Source of the DNA: Agelas oroides
Lineage: Eukaryota; Porifera; Demospongiae; Agelasida; Agelasidae
DNA length: 64,000 nt
Reading direction: 5' to 3'
Assembly (NCBI GenBank): GCA_949130485.1
Contig: OX422195.1
Coordinates: forward strand, 2,465,566 to 2,529,565
The notes beneath the pieces are model-generated. The model saw nothing but the letters and a program-made list of their open reading frames with translations, was not told the DNA's origin and searched no databases. Below, one piece after another: positions 27,901 through 37,391 of the stretch. Every line of letters starts with the position of its first letter. The first letter of the stretch is position 1. Made by a program: the position numbers and the translations under genes.

Positions 27901-30864
27901 CAGTAATTATATCTGAATTGTAAGGTACATTGTGTACAGTGATCAGTGAAGCAGTGGATGGAGAACCTCTCTCCTGTCCTTGGTTCGGTTGCGTAAAGTG
28001 ATGGAGAACCTCTCTCCTGTCCTTGATTCGGTTGCGTAAAGTGATGGAGAACCTCTCTCCTGTCCTTGGTTCGGTTGCGTAAAGTGATGGAGAACCTCTC
28101 TCCTGTCCTTGATTCGGTTGCGTAAAGTGATGGAGAACCTCTCTCCTGTCCTTGGTTCGGTTGCGTAAAGTGATGGAGAACCTCTCTCCTGACCTTGGTT
28201 CTGTTGCGTAAAGTGATGGAGAACCTCTCTCCTGTCCTTGGTTCTGTTGTGTTAAGTGATATTGTCTTCTTCCACTGTCCAGGACACGAGGAGGCTTGCC
28301 GAGGAGCAGTTGTTGCATGTGAGGGGTGTGATCAGCTTCACTTTCAACATGTCCCAGCAGAGATGTACACTAAGAATACGCAGTGATGTCAAACCAGAGG
28401 TGGGAGGACATGTACATTGTACACCAGGCTAGTAGTGAGGGGGGAGGGGGGTATTCTCGTACCCAGGTCTGGTCCAACACATCACATACATGTGCAATGA
28501 CGTGCATGTACATGTATCTGGACTTCAGATGGACGACTTGAGAACATGTATGTCTAGAGGTGTGGCAAAATTACAAAGTAGTCTTTCAGCTGGGTACGGA
28601 GAGTGTTATGACAATTGCTTGATGCCTAGTCCTTGTGTGTGAACTAAACGACAAACTGTGGGAAAGTGCCACGTCTCCAAATGTCTATGTGATGTCATCA
28701 GTGTTTTTTTTCTTGCTAAACCTTCATACTACAATTGACGAAAGCTAGGTTGAAGGCCTGTGTTACAGCCTTGGGGGAGGGATTTGCTGGTAATCTAGTT
28801 ATAGTAGGTACGTAACTCAGTTAGGATGATGGACAAATTGACCATGCATGAAATTCCTTACAATGACATCATTCAAAGTTGCACCACATTCCCTCTCTCT
28901 CCCTGTAGGTGTTGTGTCGGGCTGTGTCAGCCACTGAGGTGCTGACAGCTCAGCAAGTGGTCAAGAACGAACATGGGGAAGAGGTAAGGACACTGCTCTG
29001 TGATTGGAGTAGCCAGTAAATGGTTTACAAATGTGTTCAGAATGAAATTTTGATGCTCCATGTGGCTGAGGAAGCCAGCTGTTTTTCATCAAGTCTAGTA
29101 CCTAAATCCTGATTGAGTGTGGCACACAATATCCTTAGACTCAGCTGCTAAAACAAGGCTATAATAAGATGTCTGTGCTACACATGCTTTGTTGACCTGC
29201 AGGTACTACTGTCGTTTGGTCCCAGTCCTGAAGCATCAGTACACAACGAGAAAGAGAATAAGAAACCTGTTAAGGTGTGGGATTTACAAGCACCTTCGTG
29301 TTCACTTACATGTACTGTGTGTTAATTGCCGAGCACAGGGAGGCGTAGCATAAGCATGCACAGCACTAGCGAGGCTTGGTAGTTGCGTTGTGATGTTGGC
29401 CATGAATTTATGTCAATGTACGTCACGTTTTTTGCTTCGGGAGTACCCTCACAAGTCTATAGTGATCTCCATCTCTGCCAAGTGAGCAGTGAGCAAGCTC
29501 AAGTGTACTAGAGCTACCATAGGTAGTAGAGTAGCTATTTGCTATTTATGGTGCTACTAAGGAAGCGAGCTTGATGTGAGGATCCAGCTCGATCTAAATT
29601 ACTCAGCAGTTTTTCAACTTGTCGTACATGTATTACAACAACTAGAGCTCTATAGAGCACATACCCCGCGTGCTACGTAGCTATGCATGTGCTTCCTTGA
29701 GGATAGGAAACAATCTCACAAATGCACACTGTATAGTGAACCCTAGGAACACTGAAACCGTCGTCTCACATTGTACAGGTGGCCAGGTATCTGGGTGTGG
29801 TTGATAGGCGTGCCCATGATGCCAACTCAAAACGTAGGATTTTAAGCGTTTGTAGAGTGTATCCACCAAAAAAAAAGCACAGACAGGGCACTTTTTCAAC
29901 ATTTTGCACAGTTTGAAGGTATTTAGCACTAATATAACGGCCTAGATCTGGAGAACTGGCGTTTTTTGTGCCGACAGACAGACGGTCAGACAAACAGACA
30001 ACGATGACAGACGGACACGACGATCACAAAAAGCACAGACAGGGCAGTTTTTCAACATTGCACAGTTTGAAGGTATTTAGCACTAATATAACGGCCTGGA
30101 TCTGGAGAACTGGCGTTTTTTGTGCCGACAGACAGACAGACGGTCAGACAAGCAGACAACAACGACAGGCGGACACGACGATCAATTCCCATTGTGCATG
30201 CGCACAGGGTAACTACTGTTCAAGGACAGTCAGGCATTGCAAGCTTTCACTGAATGTTTGCCCCTGTCAGCTATAGTGGATAGGCTCGGTTTTGTGCGCA
30301 ATGCTTTTACATGCATGTAACCCTAGTTTACATTCTAGCTTGTGTGTGACAGATTATGCATGTACACTACAAGCGAAAATCTTCGTTTCTTGTGATGCAG
30401 CTTCCTGAATACTTGCCAGAAGATGAAGAGCGGGAAAAGTGTGATGAGAAGGTACACAGGCACACATACATGTAGCTAGTGTATAGTACCTACTTATAGC
30501 CATTGAAGATAACAAAGGGCCCAGCTTTGACATGTTGTTATAAATCCGGCCATGCAGAAGTCTCTTGTATTTCAACCACATTGGGCCTCAGATTGACACT
30601 GAGTTTCTTGCTCATGGTCTCACAGCACTTTTTATTGCAGTTTTTGAATAAGAGTTGAGCCTTTGATATGGTGTGCATTATTTGGAACTACAGGCTGCCT
30701 GCTTGCTACTATATTGCTATACAGCAGTTACACAATGCTGTACATGTATCAAAGCAGTGATGTATGTTCTTGCACAGGCAATTGAGAGAAGTGGAGCAGT
30801 GGAACAGGGAGGTGGATGGTTTAGATCTGTTAGCAATTTCTTATCAAATTCATTCTACTGGTGA
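21952..30864 (+). CDS. ARMC1: Armadillo repeat-containing protein 1 homologue
   Basis: Ten exons join in frame to 275 residues (human ARMC1 is about 282): 21952-22026, 23245-23319, 24805-24896, 26223-26300, 27028-27133, 28283-28399, 28909-28983, 29203-29274, 30401-30451, 30778-30864. The N terminus LKVVQQLRDLAVDPQNRATI followed by DQGCLPGLVIFLDNDNPQVV matches the family's single armadillo-like unit. The middle (ARLVILQIEGLKDL...GVISFTFNMSQQRCTLRI) matches its heavy-metal-associated-like fold. The end GWFRSVSNFLSNSFYW matches the conserved C-terminal amphipathic tail. In vertebrates ARMC1 is found at mitochondria with MTFR proteins and the MIB/MICOS contact machinery and affects mitochondrial distribution. 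Introns hold several mobile elements and minisatellites, but every exon is intact. Confidence 0.93.
22211..22638. mobile_element. Inverted-repeat element (TAGCC-type), interrupted by a second element
   Basis: The left arm ACATTCCAAGGCCTTTCCCAGCTCC and right arm GGAGCTGGGAAAGAGG...CTA pair around a CTCCAGTTTTTGATCA/TGATCAAAAACTGGAG-like hairpin (quoted by core only). TTCTAACCT flanks it at 22202-22210 and 22639-22647, a 9-bp duplication. A 318-bp element with its own duplication is inserted in the right arm. It lies in an ARMC1 intron. Confidence 0.78.
22308..22625. mobile_element. 318-bp TIR element with 9-bp target duplication, nested
   Basis: Starts TGGTCTCGTGCCCAGACCC and ends GGGCACGAGACTA; arms of ~45 bp (GAGGAGAGGGTCTGGTGACAT against ATGTCACCAGACCCTCTC, cores). 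GGAAAGAGG is present at 22299-22307 and 22626-22634, a 9-bp duplication. It belongs with the TAGTCTCG/TAGTCTGG group (59800, 33468, 60330). Confidence 0.88.
23447..23530. mobile_element. hAT-like terminal sequence (fragment)
   Basis: CAGTGGCGGTACCACGGGGG followed by a G-rich then C-rich hairpin (GCGTACGCCCCCCC) is typical of hAT element ends (CAGTGGCG...). About 250 bp after it lie two imperfect direct repeats (CAGTCGAAGGAGCA...CAGCCCAGGAGTCCA). No opposite end or transposase was found, so this is probably a truncated element in an ARMC1 intron. Confidence 0.45.
24942..25035. mobile_element. Short fold-back element in ARMC1 intron
   Basis: Ends GAGCCTTGTTCCTGGGTCTC and GGCCTGGGAAGGAGGCC are related to the TAGCCTCGTTCCCAGGCC family. 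The inner arms (CATCTTTA and TAAAGATG) pair. It is a decayed copy with no clear duplication. Confidence 0.45.
25517..25973. mobile_element. 457-bp inverted-repeat element with 9-bp target duplication, copy 2
   Basis: Same family as 9472-9920, with the unique centre in the opposite orientation. It starts TAGCCTTGTTCCCAGGCCT and ends AGGCCTGGGAATGAGGCTA, and is flanked by GTAATGTGA at 25508-25516 and 25974-25982. Arms are about 165 bp. Two full copies with different 9-bp duplications show real transposition. It lies in an ARMC1 intron. Confidence 0.93.
26441..26785. mobile_element. 345-bp pogo/Tigger-like MITE
   Basis: Starts CAGTGGAACCTCGCTTATCCG and ends GGATAACCGAGGGTCCACTG, with TA on both sides (26439-26440, 26786-26787). 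CAGTGG...CTTATCCG termini with a TA duplication are characteristic of pogo/Tigger elements of the Tc1/mariner superfamily. Internal sequence has no transposase frame. Confidence 0.88.
26940..27027. repeat. (CA)n/(CGCA)n tract forming a splice acceptor
   Basis: An ACAC/ACGC run leads directly into the AG used by ARMC1 exon 5 (cacacacacag at 27017-27027, exon from 27028). A related TG-rich tract lies at 26315-26440. The acceptor thus lacks a normal pyrimidine tract. Confidence 0.85.
27953..28259. repeat. Minisatellite, 43-bp unit, about seven copies
   Basis: The unit GATGGAGAACCTCTCTCCTG...GCGTAAAGT recurs every 43 bp (gagaacc at 27961, 28004, 28047 and onward), with copies differing by single bases such as TTGG/TTGA. 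It ends about 25 bp before the acceptor of ARMC1 exon 6. Confidence 0.95.
29869..30182. repeat. Tandem duplication of a ~157-bp unit
   Basis: AAAAGCACAGACAGGGCA...GACACGACGATCA occurs twice in tandem (from about 29872 and 30029), each ending in a GACA-rich stretch (CCGACAGACAGAC). Copies differ by a few short indels. It lies in an ARMC1 intron. Confidence 0.88.
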
Positions 30865-31151
30865 CAACGTAATCTACTCACTCACTTGTTCCTGACAGTG
30901 TTATTGTATTGTGCAATTTGGAGTGTTGTATGTGCTTATTATGTCTCATCAATCTGAACTGAGTGTGTAGATTTGTAGATGTGTTTTCAATTCTCTTCTG
31001 ATGTATCTATTACATGTACATGTATGCCAGTACAATAATATTAAAAAAGGTAAAACAGTGAGCCATACTGTTTCAATACATGCGATTAGAGCCTCAACCC
31101 AGACCACACGTGGTAAAAGGCTAGCAGTATCACACATAGTCACATCTGTGT

Positions 31152-32811
31152 CTAGTTCACTCTCTCTCTAAGTACCATCAACCTGCTGATGTAGTCCTCT
31201 CTGTTTATGTACCCACCACACATCTTCCTCTGACCAGTGAAAGCTGTACGTCCATGTAAGACACGGTGGTTGTTGAATAATAACGCTCGGCCTGGCTCTA
31301 ATCGAAATCGATACTCAATAGCTTCGTCTTTCATAGTTTGTAAGAATGTTTGGAGAGCTTCGTACACCTTGAAAAGTGCTCGTGTATAGTCGGTCACTCC
31401 AAGACGTTGCATTGCTTTGATGGACGTGTTGTCAAAGGGCAGCCTATCTGTGTTGTTGAAATGCACACGACTGACCCTGTCTGTCTTAGGATCAATGATA
31501 AAAGCAATGTTGTAGTTGAGAAACTTGTGGTCCGTGTCGGTATGGTGGTATGGAATGGGAACAGAGGATAAGATGCGAAAATGTTCAGGGTTCCTCTTCT
31601 GTATCTCCTCTGCCAGTCTGAAGCCATCCACTAGCATGCTTTGCCCTCCTGTTCCTTGGAAGTGAAGGCAGTGAAACATCTGCAACCCTGGATAAATAAA
31701 CCAGTCTCATGATCAATGTCATAGGTATATACCTTTTGTGCATTTTCAACAGTTCAATAATAGACAATTAAGCCTCAGAGTTGATGTATATAGGTACCTG
31801 GTGCTTCTGAGAAGTAATTGCCATCAGTATGAGAGTCAAGATGGAAATTTGTATAAGCTGTATCACTGCATTGAAACAAGAGAGCACGAGTGTTGATGTG
31901 AACAATCATATTTTGGCTCACGATGCATGTTGCCAATAGTCGAAATACCAATTCTGTTGAGTTTATCTACTTACTGCCAGTGCTACCTTCACAGGGGGTT
32001 GCATACTCTTTATTGCAAGAGGAACACGATTTCTTCCATAACGAAAACTGGTCAGCTGCAGCATGATTAGACCCTCTTTCAGCAAAGATTACACACACAC
32101 ACACACATCTACACATATTTATGTAGCTAACCTGCCATCAAAACTAGGGGAAAAGACCCAGAATGCACCATAAAAGGTATTACGAATCACGCCAATTCTC
32201 TCCATTAGTTGCTTTGACAAGTCTGGCTCCAAGGGAGTTTGCTCAACAAAGCAGAAACCATACTTTTCAATCTTTTCCAGCCACTCCAAAACAGCTCGGT
32301 CAGTGTTCATCACTGCATCAAACTCAACACACGGTGGATTCAAAGCTACTTCATTACCCCACACAAGAGGCTCATCGTCTGCACCTCTCTCAGGTTCCAC
32401 TACCTCTCCATGTTCATAGCTGTTCTTCATCAACCATTTCATGGGATACACAGACTTGTGACCATCCTGCCATTGGATCTGCAGCCCACTGTCACTCAAG
32501 GATACCTCCTTGGGCTTCACGTCCAGAGGAAGCTGTAGTGTGTCCACAAGGCGCTGATTAGTTTGTGCGTGGAAACAGTGGGAGCAAAGACAGCTGTCTC
32601 TGAGCCATATGTGGTGATATCTGCTCCACGCAGTTCTGCATTGACCCTTCCAGTTAACGAGCACAGAGTTATCATCATGAGAACAAGTGGCGTCTTCATC
32701 GGACCTTGGCGTACTTGACAACCTTGCTACAGCACCAACACCACAGGGCAGCTTGAAGTGTCCTCTCGAGTGGGACACCAACGTACGAAGACGCGTGATT
32801 ATCGCAGCCAT
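31152..32811 (-). CDS. TMLHE: Trimethyllysine dioxygenase-like 2-oxoglutarate/Fe(II) oxygenase (mitochondrial)
   Basis: Three exons splice to 427 residues: 32132-32811, 31798-31865, 31152-31687. The N terminus is basic and Ser-rich (MAAIITRLRTLVSHSRGHF), consistent with a mitochondrial targeting peptide. WLRDSCLCSHCFHAQTNQR gives the N-terminal zinc-binding motif of the family. LMERIGVIRNTFYG and DTAYTNFHLDSHTDGNYF hold the iron ligands H-x-D. FHCLHFQGTGG, LVDGF and, near the end, NNHRVLHGRTAFTG supply the distal histidine and 2-oxoglutarate-binding region. The order and spacing fit trimethyllysine dioxygenase, the first step of carnitine synthesis, better than gamma-butyrobetaine dioxygenase (BBOX1). 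The paralogue remains the alternative. The gene converges with ARMC1. Its 5' part is duplicated at 44125-44260. Confidence 0.85.
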
Positions 32812-32966
32812 CCCGACAAATTATCCCATCCCAACAACACAAGCACAAGAGAGAGGACTGCAAGCCACACCCTTCAATTGCCAAAGGTGTGACTGCTAGT
32901 TTGATTCCCATGCATAAGCGGAGTAGTCTGGGATCCAAACCAGGAGAACCTTGTAATGGAACTAGC

Positions 32967-33036
32967 TAGCCTCGTTCCCAGGCCTTCGATCACAGCTAAC
33001 GCGTTAGCTGTGATCGAAGGCCTGGGAACGAGGCTA
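32967..33036. mobile_element. 70-bp perfect palindrome with 9-bp target duplication
   Basis: The two 35-bp halves, TAGCCTCGTTCCCAGGCCTT...AACG and CGTT...AAGGCCTGGGAACGAGGCTA, are exact complements. GGAACTAGC flanks it at 32958-32966 and 33037-33045. The ends are those of the 449/457-bp elements, so this is a minimal, fully palindromic member of the same family. It lies 155 bp upstream of the TMLHE start. Confidence 0.95.
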
Positions 33037-33467
33037 GGAACTAGCGGCTAGAGACAGGAATAAAACTTATTAGTAAACTTTGACCCTTTACGCCGCGGTT
33101 CCAAACCAATGAGAAAACCTCGTTCCATGCAGACCCAGGTGAGGCCAGTGCCACGTGGCATTTCCATTTGTAAAAGGCGAGGAAGATTGATAGTATTGAG
33201 GTGAGTATTGTAGCTGCGCAGATGTAGGGTAGCTACATAGATGACACTAGCTATAGTAAATTTATTTCATGAAAGTAAGTTACTTTTTTATTGAAAATAT
33301 ACAGAGTTGGTAAAACCAGTTCCCCACTGGCCAGTTCTGATGTCAAGTTTTATACACATGACCTAAAGTGGAGAGGAAGTTCATTTCTAACAGTAAGGGG
33401 GCAGTTTACAAACTATTTTTTCCCAAAAATAACATTCTGACGTTAAGAGTGAGGGAGTTAGACTCAT

Positions 33468-33983
33468 AGTCTGGCGAAGTGTGTGAGGGTCTGGTCTATA
33501 TTGCAGCTCCAATCAAATGGCGGAACGCCACGGGAATGTATATAAAACATCTGGTTGATATGTCATAGCTTTGAATGGAAGCGCAAAGGCTGTATCTAGC
33601 AACTTTCGTCTACCATAGTTTGGAGGAAGAACAGCTAAAGTTATTAGTAAACTACCTGCAAGAGCGTGATGGCATCGCTGTTCTTTCCACAGGCTAAGGG
33701 ATGTATCTCTGCCTGGCTTCCTTCCCCTTCCGTTTGGTAAGCTCAGCCCTGGTAGTTCACTGCCTGTATTCAGTACACAGCCAAGATAACATTGTACTGC
33801 TTGTCAATCACGTTTCAGACGCAGGCAGAAAGAATGTACATCGATTCCCGTGTTATAATGACATTCATATCATGAATAAGCTTATAATAACCAGTTAATA
33901 CACATTCCATGATGCGCAGGTCAGGTATAGACATTAGACCAGACCCTTGTGCTGTGCGCTTGGGTCCGGCTTTGCCAGACTAG
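33468..33983. mobile_element. 516-bp TIR element carrying a helicase-like gene fragment
   Basis: Ends AGTCTGGCGAAGTG and GCTTTGCCAGACTAG pair, and TAGACTCAT occurs at 33459-33467 and 33984-33992 as a 9-bp duplication. Inside, a plus-strand frame reads EEEQLKLLVNYLQERDGIAV followed by LSTG near 33620-33690. This resembles the region before the P-loop in RecQ-type helicases of mobile or multicopy genes, but the frame soon breaks. It is probably a captured or residual fragment. Confidence 0.65.
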
Positions 33984-35467
33984 TAGACTCATTAAAATAA
34001 GCCTGTTACATGCAAACAATTACGAAATAGAATATCCCACAGTAGTCTTAGTGCTATAGCTAGATGACCATCATCTGTTTCATACACTGGCCATGGCTAC
34101 TATTCAAGGACGTTTTACTTCCAATTGTGCAGCTGCTATTTGAGGGCAGTGTCTGATCAGCATTTGATGGTAGGCATGACATTATGAGGCTAGGGGAGGG
34201 GGATCACAAATTTATGTCACAGTTACATTATTTGGAAAAATGGTTTGTATATAGATGCCACCTAAAGATGTACACAGTGAGTTAATTCATGCATAGCTCA
34301 GAGCAAAATTTGATTGGTATACTTTGCCTGACACTTGTAATGCTTTGTATCTTTCATTTCAGGACTTCGTGCAGCTGTGTTGGAGCTGCAGAGGGATATC
34401 ACTCACACTGGAGTACAAATGTGCTCAGCAGGCAGAACGTCCTTTTTGCTTGTGTAACCTGTCAACTTCATTCACAAATTGTAATAATAACATTATGCTC
34501 CTTGTCCTAAACTCAGTGTTTCTACGTTAATTGAGCCATGATAATACTTCTTAGTAATGGAGTTACAGGTTGTACAGGATAGGGTGGAAGAAAATTGCTG
34601 TGGGAGCTATTAGAACAGTGGCATAAGAAGCAGTTTGTGGGGAGATGGGCTGGAAAAAGAAGAAGAGAGATGTGGACAGAGATTCTGGAAGTTTTGGTTA
34701 AGAGAGATTGGTGAAACCAGATAATGAAAGAGCCAGGTGTAGGTTGGAGGGAGGAATACGATATACTACTGAGAAAGGCTAAGAGTTAGGGTCGGCAGCA
34801 CATGCAGCAGTTCAGAAAAGGAAGATAGGAACAAAAAGAACAAAACTGAGCAAACTGTCTAGAACAGGTAGACATGGAAAGTAGTTAAAGAACAGCAGGG
34901 GCCAGAGAGGTACATGGGCTCATGGGAAAGACATCTGGCCACGTTAGGTTGAGGTTCTGATTGAAGTCAGGTCCTGCAGGGTTGTTTGAAGATGAGATGT
35001 GGATTGGCAGAGGTGGACAGATGTGTGCTTTGTAGCTAGTGGAGGGCAATTTCACAAATTCTGCACCATGCAGCCATTTCTTCAGTCAGTCATTAATGTA
35101 ATTTCGAAACCAGTCGCATTGCACAGACTAGGAACGAGAAAAGTAGCTCATCGCGGTGCACGCGCGTTCAGATACACAATTATGCACTAGAGGTCAAAGT
35201 TCACTAATGGGTTTTATTCCTGTCTCTAGCCACTAGTGTAATGGATGTACATGTACTAGCAATTTTCTGGCCCATTAGAGAATGGACTAGTCAGGTGATT
35301 TATGTTAACAACAAGAATAGTGCATGTTGATACAAGTTCCGTACAAGATCAATGTGTGTGTTTGGTGTGGGGTATGCAGTGTTGGTACACAGTCAATGTC
35401 TCTAAGATTAACCTTGTCATTGTTGCCATCTCAACTGAGTATTACAGCTACTCAAAATGTTAATGAA

Positions 35468-36319
35468 TCATTGGAAATTGTAGACTTCTCGATCATTCAG
35501 GCTCTGTAGGTTACGAAAATTGAAGGTTAGGAGTGTACCACTGTCATCGCTCTCAACCATCCTCAACTTGGCCAGGAACTCCTTGGGAATGTCAATGGTG
35601 TTTTTCAAAACAAACCACTGAACAGTCTCATTGCAAAGGGGAGTTGTGAGAGATCCTTCATACTGGTAGTAATCTCGATTTTCTGGGAGGAGATCAGTGT
35701 ACACAAGATCTGAGACAGGATGGGAGTCTTCGTGCTCAGTTGGAACAGGGCTAAGTTTAGCCCACACTCCACTTATTGGAATATCTGCAGCTTTACAAAG
35801 CACAGCAACTACGGAAAAGGTATCACCAGCAGTATCACTAGAAGAAGCACCTTGCTTGAGGTGGACAAAGTGAATCTCAGCAGCATACTGGTTGGCATCA
35901 ACTCGGTGCTCCGATCCTTCAGATGCACCTTTTCCCCAGTGGAAGTGAAACTGCTTGAGGATATACGTTCCCAGATGGTTAGTTAGGGTAGCTCCAGTCT
36001 GCCCGGGGACAAACTCAACATTGGTACCCATGTTCTTAAACTCTCCAGCCACTGGATGGTCATACTTATCAAACTTCAGAGCAATGAGGTCACTCCTCTT
36101 CTTTACTTCTTCAGTGTTGATGTTGATTGGAGATTGTCGCTTCCCATCACAATGTGATCCTGGGAATTTCAGCCATGCAGTTTGGTCATGGTAGTTGAAC
36201 TTGGCACTTTGAGCAGTCCTGTGAAGGCAATATAACACAGCACAATTAAAGCACACAACAAAGGAAACAACTTGGTGTTGTAAGACACTCTTAGTGTTGT
36301 AAGCATTGCCATTGTCCAC
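35468..36319 (-). CDS. Alpha-carbonic anhydrase
   Basis: A single open frame of 283 codons holds a full alpha-CA domain: RQSPININ, NVEF, QFHFHWG with GSEHRVD, AAEIHFVH, and GSLTTPLC. The three zinc histidines (HFH and the H of EIHFVH) and the gatekeeper threonine are present. The usual proton-shuttle histidine (NGHAFNVEF in human CA2) is missing: here the stretch is NMGTNVEF. The enzyme interconverts CO2 and bicarbonate. In sponges and corals such enzymes serve pH control and mineralisation; that role is inferred. The start at 36319 gives the N terminus MDNGNAYNTKSVLQHQ plus a hydrophobic stretch (VVSFVVCFNCAVLYCL), but a better-looking signal peptide lies in the overlapping frame (see findings). 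An upstream exon cannot be excluded. Confidence 0.85.
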   Translation of the reverse strand: MDNGNAYNTKSVLQHQVVSFVVCFNCAVLYCLHRTAQSAKFNYHDQTAWLKFPGSHCDGKRQSPININTEEVKKRSDLIALKFDKYDHPVAGEFKNMGTNVEFVPGQTGATLTNHLGTYILKQFHFHWGKGASEGSEHRVDANQYAAEIHFVHLKQGASSSDTAGDTFSVVAVLCKAADIPISGVWAKLSPVPTEHEDSHPVSDLVYTDLLPENRDYYQYEGSLTTPLCNETVQWFVLKNTIDIPKEFLAKLRMVESDDSGTLLTFNFRNLQSLNDREVYNFQ

Positions 36320-37283
36320 CCTAACTGAAACCGTATTGTAACCATATGCATTGTTCCCAAACCATGTAGCCAGCCATTGTTCTCAAATAAGAGACTTGGT
36401 GCTCTCACAACACTGAAAGTGAACCACAATGGAAGGGAGGAATAAATGTGTGCTGGGTTAACCCAAAATCATAAGATTTAAACACAAACATGTAGGGTCA
36501 CAAGTATGCACGCAAGCAAGGAAAGGATGATAGCTTGAAATTAAAGTTGAGCCCAATATGTATCCTACATCTTACACAGTGATATTTTACCAAATTGCCA
36601 GAAGTGCGTTTTGTGATAGGGCAATCAGAGCACAAATTGAGGAATTATGTCAGCCACAATGTGAATGCAAGTATATTTGAAAGGATTTTACAACCATACC
36701 ATTCACAAAAACATTTTCACAAACATATTTACATCTACATACATTTTTATATGACGTGGTATTTACATTCACAAGAACAGATTCATAGCATATTTAGCTA
36801 TGTTCTCAACAGCTTTCATACCAGCAACTTCCTATTTATGGATAGCAGTTGTGTTACTTATTAAATTCCAGCCATTCAACACAATGGAACGGCTTACTAT
36901 GCGACGGTGCCTTGGAGTTTGGAGATACAGTCTGCAGCTGTGTAAGAAGATGACGACCCACATACATTTGGCCCCCAATTGCTGCTGTATATCATATTGA
37001 TTGAGAGTATGACCCCTGTCTGGCTGTGCCATTCATTAAAGCTTTGAGACAACTGTTCTAACTCCTTTTGCTGGGAAGAGAGGATGTGTGTCATACACCA
37101 CACTGTATAATGAGTTTTCAATTCATCACCAAATAGCCTTACCCAGGCTGCAAAAAATGTGAAGAGATGGTGGCTTATTCTTGTCCCTTGGTCTTACCCT
37201 CTCACAACGAAATGACCGTGTTGCTTGGTGACATAGCCATCTGGTGTATAGAATGGCCAGAAGTTAGCAAGTTAGTAACACAC

Positions 37284-37391
37284 CATGCACTTAGATTTCC
37301 AAAACCATGCTGATAGTTGGTCCAGTTGCGATAGAAGTCAACAGACCCATCCATTCTGCGCTGGAACACCGTCCACCCACCACCATCTGCA
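37284..37391 (-). pseudogene. Isolated fibrinogen C-terminal domain exon
   Basis: The minus-strand frame between an AG at 37393-37392 and a GT at 37283 encodes [20 protein letters not shown] and [15 protein letters not shown], the hallmark start of a fibrinogen-related domain. The exon is 108 nt with good splice sites. No neighbouring exons carrying the preceding (VYCDM) or following (WLG) motifs were found, so it may be a relic or part of a gene with exons I could not recognise. Confidence 0.65.

Larger units (their letters stand above)
32812..35467. other. Long stretch without a supported gene
   Basis: Holds a 70-bp palindromic element (32967-33036) and a TIR element with a helicase-like fragment (33468-33983). 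A purine-rich stretch occurs near 34560-34900. A possible cysteine-containing exon reading QLCWSCRGISLTLEYKC starts after an AG at about 34362, but it could not be joined to anything. The rest shows no recognisable exon or RNA. Confidence 0.5.

Noticed and set aside
27863-28318. 151-codon minus-strand frame with a repeated GERFSITLRN-type unit
   Set aside because: It translates the 43-bp minisatellite; the unit is not a multiple of three, so the peptide cycles through frames.
31970-32060. Possible extra TMLHE exon (YGRNRVPLAIKSMQPPVKVA)
   Set aside because: Including it breaks the frame at the next exon (TGA), while skipping it joins exons 1 and 2 in phase and matches the family's DTAYT motif without an insertion.
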